NCBI GenBank assembly: GCA_028571685.1
Contig: CM053143.1
Span: 195,183,829-195,247,828, forward strand
Length of the DNA stretch: 64,000 nucleotides
Reading direction: 5' to 3'
Source: Heterohyrax brucei
Lineage: Eukaryota > Chordata > Mammalia > Hyracoidea > Procaviidae
Of the stretch, positions 54,291 through 64,000 are shown piece by piece. Under the pieces are notes generated by a model that saw nothing but the letters and a program-made list of their open reading frames with translations, was not told the origin of the DNA and did not search any database. Position 1 is the stretch's first letter. Each line of letters opens with the position of its first letter. The translations under genes and the position numbers were made by a program.

Positions 54291-56289
54291 AGTATGCGAG
54301 TTGGGGCTGTTGTAGTGGGTGAAGGAAGTTGAGACATCCCATACGGCGCTCAGAGGGACAAAGGCCAGGGTGTCAGAAGTTGCAGGGACCCACCATGAGA
54401 CCCAGATGTTTGGTAAAGGTGTGTGCCCCAGGAGGGGGAATGAACACGTGAACCAAAAGGTCACGACCCGGGGCCACCTGCCAGAGAAGGTGGGCGCACA
54501 GAGAGCGGTGTGCCACTTCAGCCCGCTCAAGAGGTGCCTCCTGGGTCACTCCAAGAGGACTAGGGAGTGACTGACCCAGGCAATGGTGTTTCAGTCTCCT
54601 CATCTGCATGAGAAAGCTGCATGTGGAATGAGGAAAGCCAGAGAAGAATTGATTCCTGTGAATCATGGTGTTTCCAGAGGATGCCCGCTGGACCAGAGGC
54701 CTCCAGACGCAGGAGCAGGCTGCGCAGAGGAAGCGCAAGCAGAGCGCCCGTCAGACGCCGGGGTGGTGGGCTGCAGGCCCCGTGAGCACAGGCTCAGGGA
54801 GACCCGTCTTCATGTTTGGGGAGGGCGGCTGGTCGCAAGGAGGGGGACCGCCGACTGGAAGGCTGGACACCGTGGTGGCGGGCACAGGCTTGGATGTGGC
54901 CGTTCCCGCGAGGACAGTGCGGGACTCGGCAGTCCTTCCTCCTGTCACGCGTAGTGTCACCGGGAGTCACAGCGGGGACGAGGCTGGGTGCTGGGCCTCT
55001 GGGGCGCCAGGAGTGAGACGCTTACAGTCCCCTCAGGGGACAGATGTTGGGGTGGTGTTCAGGGCAGGGGTGAGGGAGGGGGCTGGGTGGGCTCATCCCC
55101 CAGCAGCTATTGGCAGCTATCCACTCTGGGCCAGCCTGGGTGGGGCCCTGAGGACCACGGCGGGTCAGATGCTCAGGAGGCCAGAGATGCTGAGAGGCAT
55201 GATTGGATGGTGGCCAGTGTGGGCACACGTGGGAGATGTTGGGTGCTCAGTCCTGTTGTGCAGACGTGTGGCTGAGCCCCTTGTCCAGTTAAAGGATCCA
55301 AGATGGAGCAGGACTGACCGCTGTCCTTGGGGGGAGGGGTCAAGCCTGAAGACAGGCTGAGAGTGCGCCTGAGTGGACACTTTCTGCTGGACTGGGGTGA
55401 GGAGGGGACAGCCTCACTGAGAGGTGGTTTCTGGGGTCCCTGTAGCTTTGAGTATGTAGTTGTTGGGGTGGAGGTAGGGACAGGCCCTGGGAGGAGTGTC
55501 CTTGGGCCTGGAGCTCCCATAACCACCCATGGAGTGGACTTCCTGTTTGTGGTGCTGTCCATGTCTGCCCCCCACCGACCCAGCCAGCAGCTCTGTGGGG
55601 ACAGGCATTATTGCATCTGTGTTGTCGCTGTCTCCGAGCCAGGCGGGCCCTTGGCACAGAGTGAGTCCCTGTGCCTCTGGCTGAAGCTGGGCCCTCAGGA
55701 TGGAAGGCTGTGCAGTGTGGGGATGGTCAGGTCTCAGAACCCACGCTCCCCACGGCCACTGTGAGAACAAGGCTGCTCCAGAGCGCAGCTGCCTGGCCTG
55801 GTGGCCGTGATTAGCAGGTGGCCTTAAGTAGGTTAGGGCGGAAGCTGGCCTCGCCCACACGGTTTGCTGTCACTTTCCACCAGGCACACTGGGGGAGGGT
55901 GCGGAGAAGCTGCTGGGCCCTCTGAAACCCAGGGCCATCGGTGAGGAGCGTGTTCGCAGGACGGGGACAAGAGCTGTGGTGGGTGTCGTGGGGGAGGTGG
56001 TCGGGTGGCATCCACTGAGATTGTCAGTGCACCTGCCCCCTCGTGCCCGCTCTCTTGTTTGGAAAGTCAGCCTCCAGAAGCCCCTGTGAGAGGCGGGACT
56101 GACCACAGGCCCTGGGCCCAGGCTGCAGGAGTCCTGCGGCCTCCACAGAGGATGGTGGGGACAGGCCACCCGGCCACCCAGGGCTTCTGACACAGAAGCG
56201 GGGTGGGCACTGGGACTTTTAATTTCTCTTTTACAAGGTGTTAGGTGAAAAAAACAAAAGCCAATCAAAGAACAAGGAGATACGTTCTA
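54291..56289. other. Intronic sequence, about 2 kb without recognised feature
   Basis: GC-rich unique sequence. Open frames are unrecognised. Confidence 0.45.
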
Positions 56290-56831
56290 TTCTCATTAAA
56301 CAGTGTTGTCGTCTGGTGCCATGGAGCTTGCTCAGCCCTCTGAAGACCCCATGTCCCTTGCCATTCTCACCATTGTCCTTATGCTCGAGCCCACAATTGA
56401 GTCCACCTCACGGAGGGTCATCCTCTTTTACTGACCCTCTACTTAACCCAGTGTGCTGTCCTCCTCCGGGAACTGGTCCCTCCTGCCACGTCTGAAGTAC
56501 AGAAGACACAGTCCCGCGATCCTTGCTTCTAAGGAGCACTGGGCTGCACATTTTCCCTGACAGATTTGCCCATTTTCCTGGAAGTCGGCGGTGCATCAGT
56601 ATTCTTCTCCAGCACCACAATGGAGAGGCGTCCGTTCTTCTGTCTTCTATTCACTGTCCAGCTTCCGCGTGCATGTGATGCCACTGAAAACACCGTGGCC
56701 TGGGTCAGGCGCACCTTAGTCTTCAAGGGGCCGTCTTTACTTTTTTAGTGCTTTCACTTTCAGAAGGTCTTTTTGCAGCCGACTTGCCTGATGGCCTTTG
56801 ATTTCTTGGCTGCCGCTTCCCTGGGGGCTGA
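56290..56831 (-). mobile_element. RTE LINE 3' region, antisense
   Basis: CATCCTCTTTTACTGACCCT, CTTGCTTCTAAGGAGCACTG, GGTCAGGCGCACCTTAGTCT and TTGATTTCTTGGCTGCCGCT follow antisense RTE order without a large gap. No open frame remains. Confidence 0.85.
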
Positions 56832-56857
56832 TTACAAACTAGCTTGTACGTGTGTGT

Positions 56858-57013
56858 GGAGGTGCCAGAGGCGCAGTGGCTGAGAGCTCAGTGCCCACCT
56901 AAAGGTCAGCAGTGTGAACCCACCGGCTGCTCCTTGGGGCCCTGTGGGGTAGTTCTCCCCTGTCCTAGAGGGTCCCTGTGAGTCAGAACTGACCTGATGG
57001 CAACAGCCTGGTT
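56858..57013 (+). mobile_element. AfroSINE
   Basis: GGTGCCAGAGGCGCAGTGGC head, AAGGTCAGCAGTGTGAACCC middle, GTGAGTCAGAACTGACCTGA tail. It follows the antisense RTE directly. Confidence 0.9.
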
Positions 57014-57261
57014 GTGTCTGACTTTGGTACAGGTGTGTGTGCGCCCCATGGGTGAGCCCCGAGGACCGTCCTGGGCGCGGGAGCTTCGTCCCTGATTCCC
57101 CCACCGCCGCATTCCGTGGACTGTGCTCTGTGTTTGCTGTAGTCCTAAGAGACCAACAGGGTGAGGGAATGAACTTCAGGATTTTCCCAGAAATAATCAA
57201 GGAACAGAGTGACTCGTAGTGAGGGCAGTCAGGGTGTCTGAGGGCCAGCCCGGTGTGCGTA

Positions 57262-57446
57262 CCCGGGGGGCACAAATGGTGGGCATGCTGAACTGCTGAC
57301 CGAAAGGTTGAGTCCACTGAGGAGCACCAAGGAAGAGAGTCCTGGTGATCGGCTTCAGCAAATCGGCCTCTGAAAACCCCTATGTAGCACACCGTGCCCG
57401 TCCCACACGGGTCGCTGCGAGTCGGTGTAGGCTGGGCGGCAGCTGG
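57262..57446 (+). mobile_element. AfroSINE, long subtype
   Basis: CCGGGGGGCACAAATGGTGG, CAAGGAAGAGAGTCCTGGTG and GTCGCTGCGAGTCGGTGTAG in order. Confidence 0.82.
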
Positions 57447-58789
57447 TGATCAGGACGTTGAGGGCCGGGGAGCCAGTGCGGGGAGGAGAGAGGGAGGGGT
57501 GCAGGCTGTTGGGCTGCTCGGCTCCCTGCGCCCAGCACCCACCCCTCTGTGGGCCCGGGCCCCAGGTGGCAGTGGGGGTGCTGCCTCTCCCTTCCTGGGA
57601 CCCCTGAGATGACGCTGGGCACAAAGCCAGTGCCACACTGGTGGACAGAACGGAGGGCTGCCTGGTGGCCCCTGAGAAGGTGGGTCCACCTCCCAGAACC
57701 TGTGACTGTGACCTAATTCGGTAAAGGGGTCCTTGCAGATGTGACCAAGTGAGGGCCCGGGGATGACGGTGTCCTGGATCAGTGGGCGTCCTGCATCCCT
57801 GGGTCTGCTGGATCCCCGAGTGTGTTTACAGTACAGTGTCCGTGTAAGCAGGAACCGGCTGTAATCAGGTGACTGAGGAAGCGGCTGCTGCCAAGGACGG
57901 TGTCCAGGGACCTGCTGTACACATGGCTGTCCTGGGCAGCTGCATCCGAATCTGTCCTGTGGCTGGCAGTCACCGCCAGGACAGCCTCCTTTTCTGTCAT
58001 CACGCAGCCGCTGTGGGAGGCGGATCCAACCTCAGCCTTGCTGGCTCCTACCCTGGGCACCTCTGGGCTCCTCCTGAGCCCCAGGGAGAGGCAGGCCTGA
58101 GTCTGGGTGGCTGAGCTCCATGGTAATGCCACCTGCGGTAACTCTCCTCCCTCCCCTTGGACCGCTGCACTGGGATGGGTCCTGAGGGGCTCAGTAACCG
58201 CATTCCCTGTGCCGTGGTGGAGTCCTGCTGCTTGAGTGTCTGTGTTTCCTGTTATTATCCCAGCTAGCGCCTGTTAAAGCCAGCACAGAGTGGATGACGA
58301 GACGCTAGTGAGACCAGCCCGCTGCATTTGGGTTAGGTCTCTGGCGTGCTTGGCTCTTTTATGTAACATCCATAACTGGCAGGCTTGGGGCCAGGCCCTG
58401 TGGGGAGGGCTCAAATAGATTTCACCTAGCCTGTTCTTCTGAGACCCTTCCTATCTGGGGCTAGGTGACTCTCCAGCCAACTCAGACCTCAAGTGTGATG
58501 CATCCCACATGTGTCAGAGAAGGGGAGGAAGAGTCTTGTCTGCCTGGGAGAAATCCTGGAGGACTTTCGGGAGGCAGTGACACTCTTTTGCCAGATTGCC
58601 AAAATAGGACAGCCTTCTGCATGGATGCAGCAGCATGTGCAAAGACTCTGGAGCACATGGGAGCAACATCTGTGACTGTTAGCAGGCCCCCTTTTGCACC
58701 CTGGACTGCTTGAGGTCGAGGGAGAATGGGGTCCTGGGCAGCTTTGTTCAGCCTGGTATGTTGTTTGGGGAGGTCTGTTTTCATCTGTG
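57447..58789. other. Intronic sequence with MLT1-like fragment
   Basis: At about 57690-57800 CTGTGACTGTGACCTAATTC and CCTTGCAGATGTGACCAAGT mark an MLT1-like LTR in sense. Nothing else is recognised. Confidence 0.5.
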
Positions 58790-58983
58790 GAGTCCTAGTG
58801 TCACGGTGATTAAACATTCAGCTGTGAAATGAAAAGTCACTGGTTCAAACCCCCTGGAAGCTGGGGGTGGCAGTCTGCCCCATAAAGGTTTCAGCCCAGG
58901 GAACCCTATGGGACACTTCTGCTCTGTCCTGTAATGTCACCATGGTCAGAATTGACTTGAAGGTGATAGGCTTGTTCAGGTTT
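58790..58983 (+). mobile_element. AfroSINE, diverged
   Basis: AGTCCTAGTGTCACGGTGAT, AAAGTCACTGGTTCAAACCC and GTCACCATGGTCAGAATTGA are recognisable. Confidence 0.8.
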
Positions 58984-59235
58984 CAATTTTCATCAGCAGC
59001 CCCACGGTCCTGGACCCGGCTCTGTGACCTCACACTGGCTTGCTGGGCTCTGCAGAGGAGCCAGGCATCTGGGCCACAGTGGTGGCAGGCTGTGTGGGCT
59101 GGGGTGAGCCACTGTCCAGCCACCAGTCCTCAGTCCCCTCCTCTGGAGAGCAGGCCCACAGCCGGTGACACCGCTTCCTGTCCAGATCAGCAGCTGGCCC
59201 AGGCCTGCCCCGGTCAGGAGCGAGGCTGTCCTGGT

Positions 59236-59375
59236 TCCCTGTCCTAGCTCAAGAGGTGTGTGGAAGTCCCAACCCCTGAGCTGTGAGTGCTGCCTGGTTT
59301 GGGAATAGGGTTTTCCCTTGAAGCCATGGTTAGCAGGGACACACCACAGCAGGGCCCATCAGCTGTGGAGACGAG
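59236..59375 (+). mobile_element. MaLR-type LTR head fragment
   Basis: AAGAGGTGTGTGGAAGTCCC and TTTGGGAATAGGGTTTTCCC follow the LTR head; it stops at the next SINE. Confidence 0.5.
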
Positions 59376-59545
59376 AAGCCCTGGAGGCATAGCAGTTAAC
59401 AACAAAAACCGTGACTGTGGCCGTCATGGCCCGGCAGTTCAGGTCCTCCAGGCGTTCCTTGGAGACTCTCTGGGGCAGTTCTACTCTGTCCTATTTAGGG
59501 CCACTATGAGTCAGATTCGATGGCAGTGGGTGTTTTGGTTTGGTG
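59376..59545 (+). mobile_element. AfroSINE
   Basis: AGAAGCCCTGGAGGCATAGC, GGCGTTCCTTGGAGACTCTC and ACTATGAGTCAGATTCGATG in order. Confidence 0.85.
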
Positions 59546-60639
59546 TGGAGATGGGGCCCCACAGAGAGACACACGTGAAGGTCTGCTACAACCCGAGAAG
59601 GGCCCAGGGCTGCAGGAGCCGTGGGAGACACGGGACTCCCCGCAGAGCCAGCAGAGAGGGCACAGCCCTGGGACGCCCTGCGTTTGGAGGCTGTCCTGAT
59701 GGAAGAGCCATACTCCGAGTCCTCCCTAATCCTGAACTACACCCTGTGATTGCCTTGATGAACCCCATACTCCTGAGGGTCGTCTGAGTCCTATGTGGTC
59801 CTTGCAATGAATTACTGGACGCAGCTGAGAAGGAGAGATGGAGGGACCGTTGGTGTCGGGCCTGGTAAACGGAGAGAGCAGGTCTATGTGTCCTCTGTCT
59901 CCTAGGAATCACTGTTGGGTGAAGGCTGACTCTGTCCCCACTTCATGAAGCCGGAGGGGGTCAGACAGCAGCCCACCCGCATCACAGTGTAGTTGGTGTC
60001 AGAGGCGGGACCCTTGCAATGGCTCGGAGTCGTGGAACTGGGAGACTGTCAGGAAAAGAAGGAAGGGGCGTGGGAGGGGAGACTGGGTTCTTAGGTGGTT
60101 ACCTCGGTTGTCATCTGTCACCGCTGAACGGAACATGGCAGGGACTGTTAGAGCTGAGGGCGAAGAGCAGTGTCAGGGGTGGCTTGGGGCCTGGGCCAGC
60201 CTGGTGACCTGGGATGACTGGCTGTCGGGGGCCACCCAGCCAGAGGCCCAAGGCCACTAGAATGAGAAGCTACTTAGAGGGTGGGGCAGCCGAGACTGGG
60301 GTCTTTCCAGAGGGTCACATGCGTGTCCGGCTCCGATGTGGATGCCCCATGCGTCTCCTCCCTGGAGGTCCCATGGGAGCAAATGCAGGGCCTGGTAGAT
60401 CACAGAGAGCTGTGACTCCGCCTTCAGCTGGACCTGGCTGGACAGGCCTGCGGGTGACCGGGGTTGGAGGGCGGAGGCGTGTCCGAGCGTGGGCTCCCGG
60501 GACCGCCCTGGGCTGTCGGGGCTGTTGATGCCCACCACTCGCCGTGCCGTCGGCCGAGGAAGTCAGACCCTGCTGCCGCCCTCCTCCTGGCAGCCGAGCG
60601 CTTGCACACGGCGGCACCAGGCTCCTTGCCTCTGTTGTG
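59546..60639. other. Intronic sequence
   Basis: Nothing recognised. Confidence 0.45.
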
Positions 60640-61026
60640 TTGTCAGGCGCCGTGGCCGCCGCCCCCTCGCGGTGACCCTGTGTGCCTGGAACAGCGCAGT
60701 GCCTGTCCTGTGCCACCCTCACCACGGCCAGGCCGAGCTGCGTGGGGCCCCGCCTCCCTGAGGGTCCTCCTCTCTGCGCCTGCTGTTGTATTTCACCCAA
60801 GGTGACATCCTTCTCCAAGGAGTGGTCCCTCCTGGTCATACGTCCGAGGTGCGTGCGGGAGACGTCGTCTTGTGGTGGTGGCTCCTAAGGAGCATCTGGC
60901 TGTATCTCCAAGGCAGCTCAGTGCGCTCACCCCCCGGTCCGCGTCCGTCCAGGGTTCTCCTCCAGCGTCACTGCTGAAGGGCATCGGTTCTTCATCTTCC
61001 TCACTCCGTGGCTGTCCCGTGCATCG
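60640..61026 (-). mobile_element. RTE LINE 3' end, antisense, decayed
   Basis: It starts at the RTE end (GTTGTGTTGTCAGGCGCCGT), then CGGTGACCCTGTGTGCCTGG, CATCCTTCTCCAAGGAGTGG and GCTCCTAAGGAGCATCTGGC. Confidence 0.78.
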
Positions 61027-61220
61027 TGCTGTAGCGTACTCAGACCCACCTCTCACGGCCACCCTGTGGGGCCGAGCGGGACAGCTCCACAGGGTTCCCT
61101 GGCTGTCCTCCTCCCAGGGGCAGGCTGCCCACCTGTCCGCTGGGTCGTGGTCGGTGGTGTCTGACTGCTGACCTACCAGTTGGCCGCTAAGCACTTCACC
61201 CGCTGCCCTGCACGCCCCCA
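61027..61220 (-). mobile_element. AfroSINE, antisense, inserted at RTE end
   Basis: CGTACTCAGACCCACCTCTC tail and CTACCAGTTGGCCGCTAAGC head region, heavily diverged. Confidence 0.68.
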
Positions 61221-61618
61221 GGGCTGTGCTGTAAAAGTGACCTGAGCAAGCAGAAGATCCGGGAGGCACAGGAAGGGGAGGGGACACAGCAGGGGAGCTG
61301 GGGGGTTGGTGCTGCTGCCCTGCCCCCTCCTCGAGGTGGGCTGGGGGCTGCAGGGGGTGAGGAAAGGTCCGGCCTGCAGGGTGGAGGAGCCCGTCACAAG
61401 CCCAGAACACTTGCCACGCCTACCCAGCCGTTGGCCGTCTGCGCAGACATGAGCTGGAGGGAACACCTGCCACGGGCCATGCCAGCTGGAAGACACCTCT
61501 GGTCACCTCAGTCACGGCGGCAGTGTCTGTCTGACGCCACGAGAGGGCAGCAGCACTGCGGTGGGCCTCTTACACCTGAACTGAGTAAGGAGGTGTGGGG
61601 GCTGCTGGCCCCCTAGAA
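61221..61618. other. Intronic sequence
   Basis: A CTCF-like motif (GCCACGAGAGGGCAGCA, one mismatch) lies at 61536-61552. Nothing else. Confidence 0.45.
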
Positions 61619-61710
61619 ACCAAAACCCTTCCTTTGGGTTGACTCAGACACACGGGAACCCTGCGTGTGTCAGCGCAGAAGTGCCCCGCGAGGTTTTCTT
61701 GACTGTAAGG
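61619..61710 (-). mobile_element. AfroSINE 3' half, antisense
   Basis: ACCAAAACCCTTCCTTTGGG and TTGACTCAGACACACGGGAA; interrupted at 61711 by a sense copy. Confidence 0.6.
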
Positions 61711-61905
61711 GAGCCCTGGTTAAAGTGCTCAGCTGCCGACCGTAGTTTGGGGGTTCGCGGCCACCAGCTACTCGTGGGAGGCGGATGTGGCGGTCTGCTG
61801 CCGTAAAAATTTACAGCCCTGGCAGCCCCGTGGGGCAGCTCTGCCCGCCCCGTGGGACACTGGGAGTTGGAACCCGCTCGGCAGCCGCGGGGTGGGTTTT
61901 TCTGG
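61711..61905 (+). mobile_element. AfroSINE, long subtype
   Basis: AGGGAGCCCTGGTTAAAGTG head, TAAAAATTTACAGCCCTGGC middle, GGAACCCGCTCGGCAGCCGC tail. Confidence 0.88.
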
Positions 61906-61983
61906 TGCGTCTCTGAGGGATCGATGACTGCGCCCCTCTGCAGCATCTCTGGGGGTGTGCAGACAGCCACCTGTTAGGTGGCC

Positions 61984-62190
61984 ACCAAAACACCAAGCCC
62001 ACTGCCACTGAGTTGGTTCCGACTCCCAGCGACCCAGTAGGACAGAGCAGAATGCCCCACAGCGTTCCGGGGAGCGCTGGCTGGATGGGACGTGCCGACC
62101 TCTTGGTGAGCAGATTTAGCACTTAACCACTGTGTCTCCAGTGCTAACCTTTAGGTTAGCAGTTGAGTGCAGCACACCCATGCCACCCTG
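61984..62190 (-). mobile_element. AfroSINE, antisense, plus head fragment of another
   Basis: AAAACACCAAGCCCACTGCC to AGCACTTAACCACTGTGTCT is a full copy (to 62143). A second head piece (CCTTTAGGTTAGCAGTTGAG) follows to about 62190. Confidence 0.85.
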
Positions 62191-63116
62191 AGACCTAGGG
62201 CGGCTCCAGGAGGCGGGACTGGGTGGGAAGGGCCCGTCCTGGGAAGAGAACAGTGCTCTTAAATTTCTTCTCTGCAAACCAGAGGGATTTCGGGGAACCA
62301 GACCCCAGGGATGCCTGGCCGTGTTCTTGGAATGACTGCCAGCTGTCGTTCACGGAGCTTGTCCCGTGTGCTGACCGGGGGGCTGCTCGGCAGTGCGTGT
62401 GTTCGTCATCAGAGCGTCCCTGGGGTGGGCCCAACAGGAGAGGACACGGCACAGTCACAGCCTGGAGTTGGGGACCCTGCGCCCCCACCCTGCAACCCGC
62501 AGCTGCAGTGGGGAGTGCTGGGGCGTCTCCGTCCTGGGCCCAGCCCGCATCCGGCCTTGTGCAGAGTCGTGTGAGCAGAACCTTGTCCCTCACATGCCTC
62601 GTTGGTGGGAGCAGGACCACTTAGGGGAGCTGTGCCCCCACACTCTGACGTAGCCTCAGATGGGAACCAGGGTGGCACAATAAGCCGCCAGCCCATGGCG
62701 ACCAGAGCTACTGGCCCACCTGGCTGTGAGCGGGCACCACCTGGGGTCAACAGCCACAGAGCCAGCATTCTGCTCTGAGCCCGGCTCTCCTGTCGGCCCA
62801 GAGACCCCTCGTGCCGGCCGCCTCCCCCCGGGGTTTTAAATGGAGGAGGCGGCTCCCGGGGGGTTGAGCACCGCGTGGGATAGCTGCCACTGCTCCTCGC
62901 TGTCACTGCTGCTGCCGTCGTCACTGTTCTCGCTGGGGGATGGGCACCCTGTCCCTCTGTGTCCACCTGCCTGTCCGCCTGCTGCAGCTGCTGTGACGAG
63001 TGACCACAGGTCCTCTGGGTGGAACAGCACAGTTACTGCTGCCCAGTTCTGGGGGCAGGAGGCTCTCGGGGGGCTCCCGTTTGAGTCCCTGACTCACCTC
63101 TTTTCTTTTTCTTTAG
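62191..63116. other. ABLIM2: Intron 1 end, upstream of exon 2
   Basis: Unique GC-rich sequence with an imperfect CTG/GTC trinucleotide patch at about 62885-62930, then the exon 2 branch point, pyrimidine tract and acceptor. A + strand frame from ATG 62840 stays open through the acceptor in phase with exon 2. Confidence 0.6.
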
Positions 63117-63260
63117 TGTCGCAGCCGCAGGCGGCCCCTGACGCCCTGGAGAAGCCGCCCAGCACAGCTGTCCTGTGTCACACCTGTGGGAACGTGTGCA
63201 AAGGCGAGGTGCTGCGTGTGCAGAACAAGTACTTCCACCTCAAGTGCTTCGTCTGCAAGG
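63117..63260 (+). CDS. ABLIM2: ABLIM2 coding exon 2 (first half of LIM domain 1)
   Basis: This 144-base exon is phase 1 at both ends. The acceptor has a strong pyrimidine tract ending in TTTAG at 63112-63116, with a branch-point-like CTGAC at 63089-63093. The donor is GTGAGT at 63261. It encodes the ABLIM2 leader and the start of LIM1. Zinc ligands are visible as C-x2-C (CHTC), then 16 residues, then H-x2-C-x2-C (HLKCFVC); the remaining ligands must lie in the next exon, outside the window. The spacer between these ligands reads CKGEVLRVQNKYF. This is closer to ABLIM2 (CNTCGNVCKGEVLRVQ in human, from memory) than to ABLIM1 (GEPCKGEVLRVQ) or ABLIM3 (GDTCKGEVVRVH). No stop, frameshift or lost ligand is seen. 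LIM domains bind partner proteins and actin-associated factors in the cytoplasm. A retrocopy is excluded because introns flank both sides. Confidence 0.95.
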
Positions 63261-63529
63261 GTGAGTGTCCCTGCGGGTCCGGGCTCTGAGGACCTCGGCT
63301 GGGCCTGGGGCTCTGCAGCGGTTCCGAGAGCTTGGGACTGTGAGGTGTCCCGTCGGCCTTTGGCTGTAGCCTGCGTCACTGGTGGGTGTGACAAAGGAGT
63401 CCACTGGGGTGGGGGATCGGGGGACCAGGGTCCTGTGGGGGATCCATGTGTGCTGTGCCCTGGGAAATCCAGACCCCGGGACAAGAGCCGAGGGGCCACC
63501 TGGGCACCATAGCCAAGAAGGCCGAGAGA

Positions 63530-63860
63530 CTTACGTTCTTACAGCACAAGAGGCTGGAGGTCTGAATTCAGGGTGTTCTCTCTGGGGAGGACCTCCATGG
63601 ACTCGGGGGGACGCTCCCTGTCGGCTCTGGGGGGGGGTCCTAGTCTCACCTTCTGCAGCAGTCCCCACCAGGCAGCTATGTTTCGGTCTATTTGTGCTTC
63701 TTTGTATCTTGGAGGCAATTAACTTAAGACATACCTCACACTCAGGTGGTGTCACCAGTAAAACACAGAAAACCTGATTCCCAGAGGGCATCACACCAAC
63801 CGGTACAGGGTTAGGATTCCAGCACAAACTTGGGGTATGCATTTCAGTCCCTCCCAAACC
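63530..63860 (-). mobile_element. MaLR-type LTR, antisense
   Basis: GTTCTTACAGCACAAGAGGC, CTGAATTCAGGGTGTTCTCT, then GTTAGGATTCCAGCACAAAC and TTTCAGTCCCTCCC in antisense LTR order. Confidence 0.65.
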
Positions 63861-64000
63861 TGGAACCAAACCCGTTGTTGCTGAGTTGATTCTGACTGCC
63901 AGTGACCCTGAGGACCGAGGTGAACTGCCCTCAGGGTTCCCGAGGAGCAGCGGGCGCATGTGAACTGCGCAAGTTTTACCTGGCAGCTGAGCACTTAGTC
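63861..64000 (-). mobile_element. AfroSINE, antisense, cut by window end
   Basis: GAACCAAACCCGTTGTTGCT tail, TCTGACTGCCAGTGACCCTG, and CAGCTGAGCACTTAGTC near the head. Confidence 0.85.

Larger units (their letters stand above)
20587..63116 (+). other. ABLIM2: ABLIM2 intron 1 (42,530 bases, phase 1)
   Basis: The intron runs from GTGAGC at 20587 to AG at 63115-63116 and splits the Val-4 codon G|TG. It is densely filled with AfroSINEs, LTRs, L1 and RTE copies and at least five minisatellites, and contains one internal CpG island at about 48.4-49.2 kb. A long first intron is expected for ABLIM family genes. I find no convincing internal coding exon. Confidence 0.85.
63261..64000 (+). other. ABLIM2: Start of ABLIM2 intron 2
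   Basis: The intron begins with a consensus donor GTGAGT directly after exon 2. About the first 260 bases are unique GC-rich sequence. The rest is an antisense MaLR-type LTR followed by an antisense AfroSINE cut by the window end. The acceptor lies outside the window. Confidence 0.85.

Noticed and set aside
20587..63116. mir-95, which lies in ABLIM2 in human
   Set aside because: I did not see its mature or hairpin sequence, and in human it is in a later intron.

Overview
This is mammalian nuclear DNA from an afrotherian, most likely a paenungulate such as elephant or manatee. The main evidence is about thirty copies of tRNA-derived AfroSINE elements, several RTE (BovB-like) LINE copies of the afrotherian type, a MaLR-type LTR family I know from elephant-like genomes, and L1, MIR and MER5A relics. 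Nothing here is bacterial or plasmid-like.

One protein-coding gene can be supported: ABLIM2 (actin-binding LIM protein 2), on the + strand. Its first coding exon is only 10 bases (20577-20586) and lies in a CpG-island promoter. The second coding exon (63117-63260) carries the first half of LIM domain 1. The window therefore holds the upstream intergenic region (1 to about 20.1 kb), the promoter and exon 1 (20.1-20.6 kb), a giant phase-1 intron 1 of 42,530 bases (20587-63116), exon 2 and the start of intron 2. In human the head-to-head neighbour upstream of ABLIM2 is SH3TC1; I see no SH3TC1 coding exon here.

Upstream region: MaLR LTRs, TG- and CT-rich arrays, a 40-bp minisatellite, two strong divergently oriented CTCF-like motifs (8.2 and 13.9 kb), and an antisense RTE copy split by two solo LTRs. 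Promoter: NRF1-like, Sp1-like and paired ZNF143-like motifs.

Intron 1: a near-perfect inverted duplication about 450 bases downstream of exon 1, five minisatellites (57, 30, 47, about 17-19 and 69-bp units), a fivefold tandem amplification of an LTR tail, a 5'-truncated L1 with a clear 14-bp target-site duplication, a long decayed RTE copy, and an intronic CpG island at 48.4-49.2 kb with NRF1, ETS, E-box and Sp1 motifs that may be an alternative promoter.

I did not find a new multi-gene system. The observations most worth checking are the inverted duplication, the intronic CpG island, the CpG-dense 47-bp repeat, and an open frame that runs in phase through the exon 2 splice acceptor. Most open reading frames in the window are chance products of GC-rich or stop-free repeat sequence and are not annotated.
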